Assembly: GCF_014201835.1 (NCBI RefSeq)
Contig: NZ_JACHFH010000014.1
Span: forward strand, 1-64,000
Reading direction: 5' to 3'
Origin: Pectinatus brassicae
GTDB taxonomy: Bacteria; Bacillota; Negativicutes; Selenomonadales; Selenomonadaceae
Length of the DNA stretch: 64,000 nucleotides
A program made the position numbers and the translations under genes. Positions 62,615 through 64,000 of the stretch are shown here, one piece after another (the stretch's first letter is position 1; each line of letters begins with the position of its first letter). The notes beneath the pieces were generated by a model, which made no database searches, had not been told where the DNA came from, and saw nothing but the letters and a program-made list of their open reading frames with translations.

Positions 62615-63388
62615 TTAAACCATAATAACAGGCTGTTGATTTTTAAAATATACAGGAATTAAACCGGCTTCCTTTAAAAAGCAAACAGCATCCATAAATT
62701 TATAGCCAATGGCAGATTCAACATGGGCATCAGAGCCAATGGTGGCATATTGTCCGCCCATATCATGATAACGCTTATAAATAGGCAAAAGATGTTTAGG
62801 ATTTATGTTATTGTCAAAGCGACGTGTATTTATTTCGGGGATAATATTATTATCTAAGGCACATTGCCATAGTTTGTCTATTTGCTGGGAAAATTCATCA
62901 TAATAAAGATGAACATCATTATAAGGAGCTTTGCGGCAGATATAATCAATATGACCTAAAACATTGCCGAAAGAGTGCAAGTTCATTCCTTTTATAAGTG
63001 CTTCTAAATAAATACGATAAGCTGTTTGCTTATCTTTATTTTGATAATAATCATTATAATATAAATCATAATTTTCCAGGATATGCTGGGAGATTATTAT
63101 CATATCAAAAGGCTGGTTAACGGCAAATTGCTGGCTTTGCTCAGCGGTAGTATCCTGCATGCCAATTTCTACGCCCAGTAAAACATTCTCATTATCACGA
63201 TATTTTTTATAAGCAGAGAAATATTTTTGGCAGTCGAATTCGTATATATCATCACCGGGAAAATAAAAATCAATATGATCAGTGATTGTAATGCCGATAT
63301 TTTGCTGTTTGGCAGCGGTAATAGCGGCTGTTAGCATCATATCAGAATCGGCAGAAAATGCTGTATGTATATGGCAGTCAAAAAAAAT
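62615..63388 (-). CDS. PHP-domain phosphoesterase (histidinol-phosphatase-like), ATT start proposed
   Basis: Metal-dependent PHP hydrolase. The first ATG (63340) would drop the essential N-terminal motif, yet the frame continues upstream as FFDCHIHTAFSADSDMM, carrying the HxH metal ligands. A perfect AAGGAGGT lies 8 bases before ATT 63388, so I propose ATT initiation (257 residues). Further motifs: ITDHIDF, GVEIGMQ, NVLGHIDYICR, PEINTRR and IGSDAH. No other his genes are nearby; the substrate could be histidinol phosphate or another phosphoester. Confidence 0.8.
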   Translation of the reverse strand: MFFDCHIHTAFSADSDMMLTAAITAAKQQNIGITITDHIDFYFPGDDIYEFDCQKYFSAYKKYRDNENVLLGVEIGMQDTTAEQSQQFAVNQPFDMIIISQHILENYDLYYNDYYQNKDKQTAYRIYLEALIKGMNLHSFGNVLGHIDYICRKAPYNDVHLYYDEFSQQIDKLWQCALDNNIIPEINTRRFDNNINPKHLLPIYKRYHDMGGQYATIGSDAHVESAIGYKFMDAVCFLKEAGLIPVYFKNQQPVIMV

Positions 63389-63403
63389 ATTAATTACCTC
63401 CTT

Positions 63404-63655
63404 TTAGTTGGCGGTAGCTTCAATAAGGGCTTTGGCCAGCTGGTCAGGACAGGAAGTATTTTTACTGCCGCATTTTATACCGCTGAATTTATCAATAACA
63501 GTTTTAATATCCATGCCGTCAGTTATATTGCAGATGCCTTTTAAATTACCATCACAGCCCCCGATGAAAGATACATTTTTAACAGTACTGCCATCTAATT
63601 CAAAGTTAATTTGTTTGGAGCAAGTGCCGGATGTTTTATAAGAAAAATTGTTCAT
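63404..63655 (-). CDS. TSCPD domain-containing protein
   Basis: Start ATG 63655, after GGAGAC. The 83-residue protein has SGTCSKQINFELDG, FIGGCDGNLKGI and the closing TSCPDQLAKAL that names the family (a ribonucleotide-reductase-associated C-terminal domain, here free-standing, as in the TIGR03905-type proteins). Four cysteines are conserved and may bind zinc. Its stop overlaps the ribosome site of the PHP gene, so the two are co-translated. Confidence 0.85.
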   Translation of the reverse strand: MNNFSYKTSGTCSKQINFELDGSTVKNVSFIGGCDGNLKGICNITDGMDIKTVIDKFSGIKCGSKNTSCPDQLAKALIEATAN

Positions 63656-63885
63656 TAGTAGTCTCCTTAATATACAATAATAATTAAGTACCATTATAAT
63701 CTAATAAATGATTTTTTTAAAGCCCTTGTAAATTTCTTATAAATATAGGACAATATAAATTGCAGAAATTTAATATAAATATAAGTTTATCAGATAAATT
63801 TCAACAATATGTGACATAATTATGATGGAATAAAATATATTAAGCGAAAATATTATAATATAATATTTTAAGGGAGAAGATTAGT

Positions 63886-64000
63886 TTGAAAATAGCAATG
63901 ATTGGAACAGGTTATGTAGGGCTTGTCACCGGTACATGTTTCGCTGAAACCGGCAATGATGTTATTTGTGTAGATGTAAATGCTGAAAAAATAAATAAGT
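63886..64000 (+). CDS. UDP-glucose 6-dehydrogenase, N-terminal fragment at the window edge
   Basis: TTG start at 63886, 8 bases after AGGGAGA. The 38 residues in view are an NAD-binding Rossmann start ([17 protein letters not shown], then [10 protein letters not shown]), diagnostic of the UDP-glucose/GDP-mannose dehydrogenase family, most often Ugd. It makes UDP-glucuronate for surface polysaccharide. The remainder is outside the window, so the exact member cannot be fixed. Confidence 0.8.
   Translation, partial: MKIAMIGTGYVGLVTGTCFAETGNDVICVDVNAEKINK

Noticed and set aside
1-64000. CRISPR array, tRNA or rRNA genes, prophage
   Set aside because: No regularly spaced repeats, cloverleaf-like segments with a GTTCGAATC-type arm, or phage genes were seen in reading the window; a tRNAscan or CRISPR search would be decisive.

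Overview
The window is AT-rich chromosomal DNA (about one third G+C by eye, not computed), almost fully coding, with short intergenic gaps and many clear intrinsic terminators. Gene content and protein sequences suggest an anaerobic or micro-aerotolerant diderm Firmicute of the Negativicutes (Selenomonadaceae; Pectinatus/Megamonas-like is my best guess). Pointers are a PyrR-type pyr attenuator, a reverse-domain rubrerythrin, DUF3793 plus flavodoxin, FeoAB, cytochrome bd, PTS HPr/EI and an exported protein with an outer-envelope style repeat. This is inference; no database search was possible.

Layout. 1-153: tail of an IS200/IS605-type tnpB element with its omega-RNA-like right end, abutting a gene that appears to have lost its 5' part. 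612-2688: mutM-coaE-lytic transglycosylase. 2690-11230: pyrimidine biosynthesis operon pyrB-C-carA-carB-pyrK-pyrD behind a PyrR-type attenuator, convergent with a uracil permease (uraA). 12742-21320: orphan larE, two chemoreceptors, a small secreted protein, a Fur-box-controlled DUF3793/flavodoxin pair, rubrerythrin and a PilZ protein. 21353-28725: L-rhamnose locus (DeoR regulator diverging from rhaB-rhaA-rhaD-MFS-rhaM, then an aldose-1-epimerase-like gene). 28763-36010: OPT transporter, feoAB, AEC permease, DacF carboxypeptidase and thioesterase. 36144-41760: GltD-like oxidoreductase, a two-component system with a Met-rich sensor loop, a DUF2680-like exported protein, thioredoxin and thioredoxin reductase. 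41836-45790: MalY-like lyase, ptsHI and a small unknown gene. 46039-52442: cydABDC and an ECF S-component. 52616-60325: nucleoside salvage (deoC, nupC, a divergent Crp/Fnr regulator, deoD, an NCS2 permease, deoB, pdp, cdd). 60378-64000: DMT permease, repeat-containing exported protein, PHP phosphoesterase, TSCPD protein, and the start of a UDP-glucose dehydrogenase gene.

How the genes work together. Pyrimidines can be made (pyr operon), imported (uraA) and recovered (cdd, pdp, deoB, deoC, nupC). pyrE, pyrF and pyrR are not in the window. Rhamnose catabolism is complete from uptake to aldol cleavage. Iron and oxygen handling is spread over feoAB, DUF3793-flavodoxin, rubrerythrin, cytochrome bd and the thioredoxin pair. 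Regulatory DNA is unusually readable: PyrR site and attenuator, two Fur boxes on a strong promoter, a PerR-like 7-1-7 palindrome, two identical 25-bp repeats bracketing the rha promoter, and an 11-bp-phased TTGTCAT pair next to the two-component genes. I found no prophage, CRISPR array, tRNA or rRNA. The least explained elements are the DnaA-box-like dyad at 19426-19481, the terminator-like leader of the second chemoreceptor, the ATT start needed for the PHP gene, and the small gene behind ptsI.
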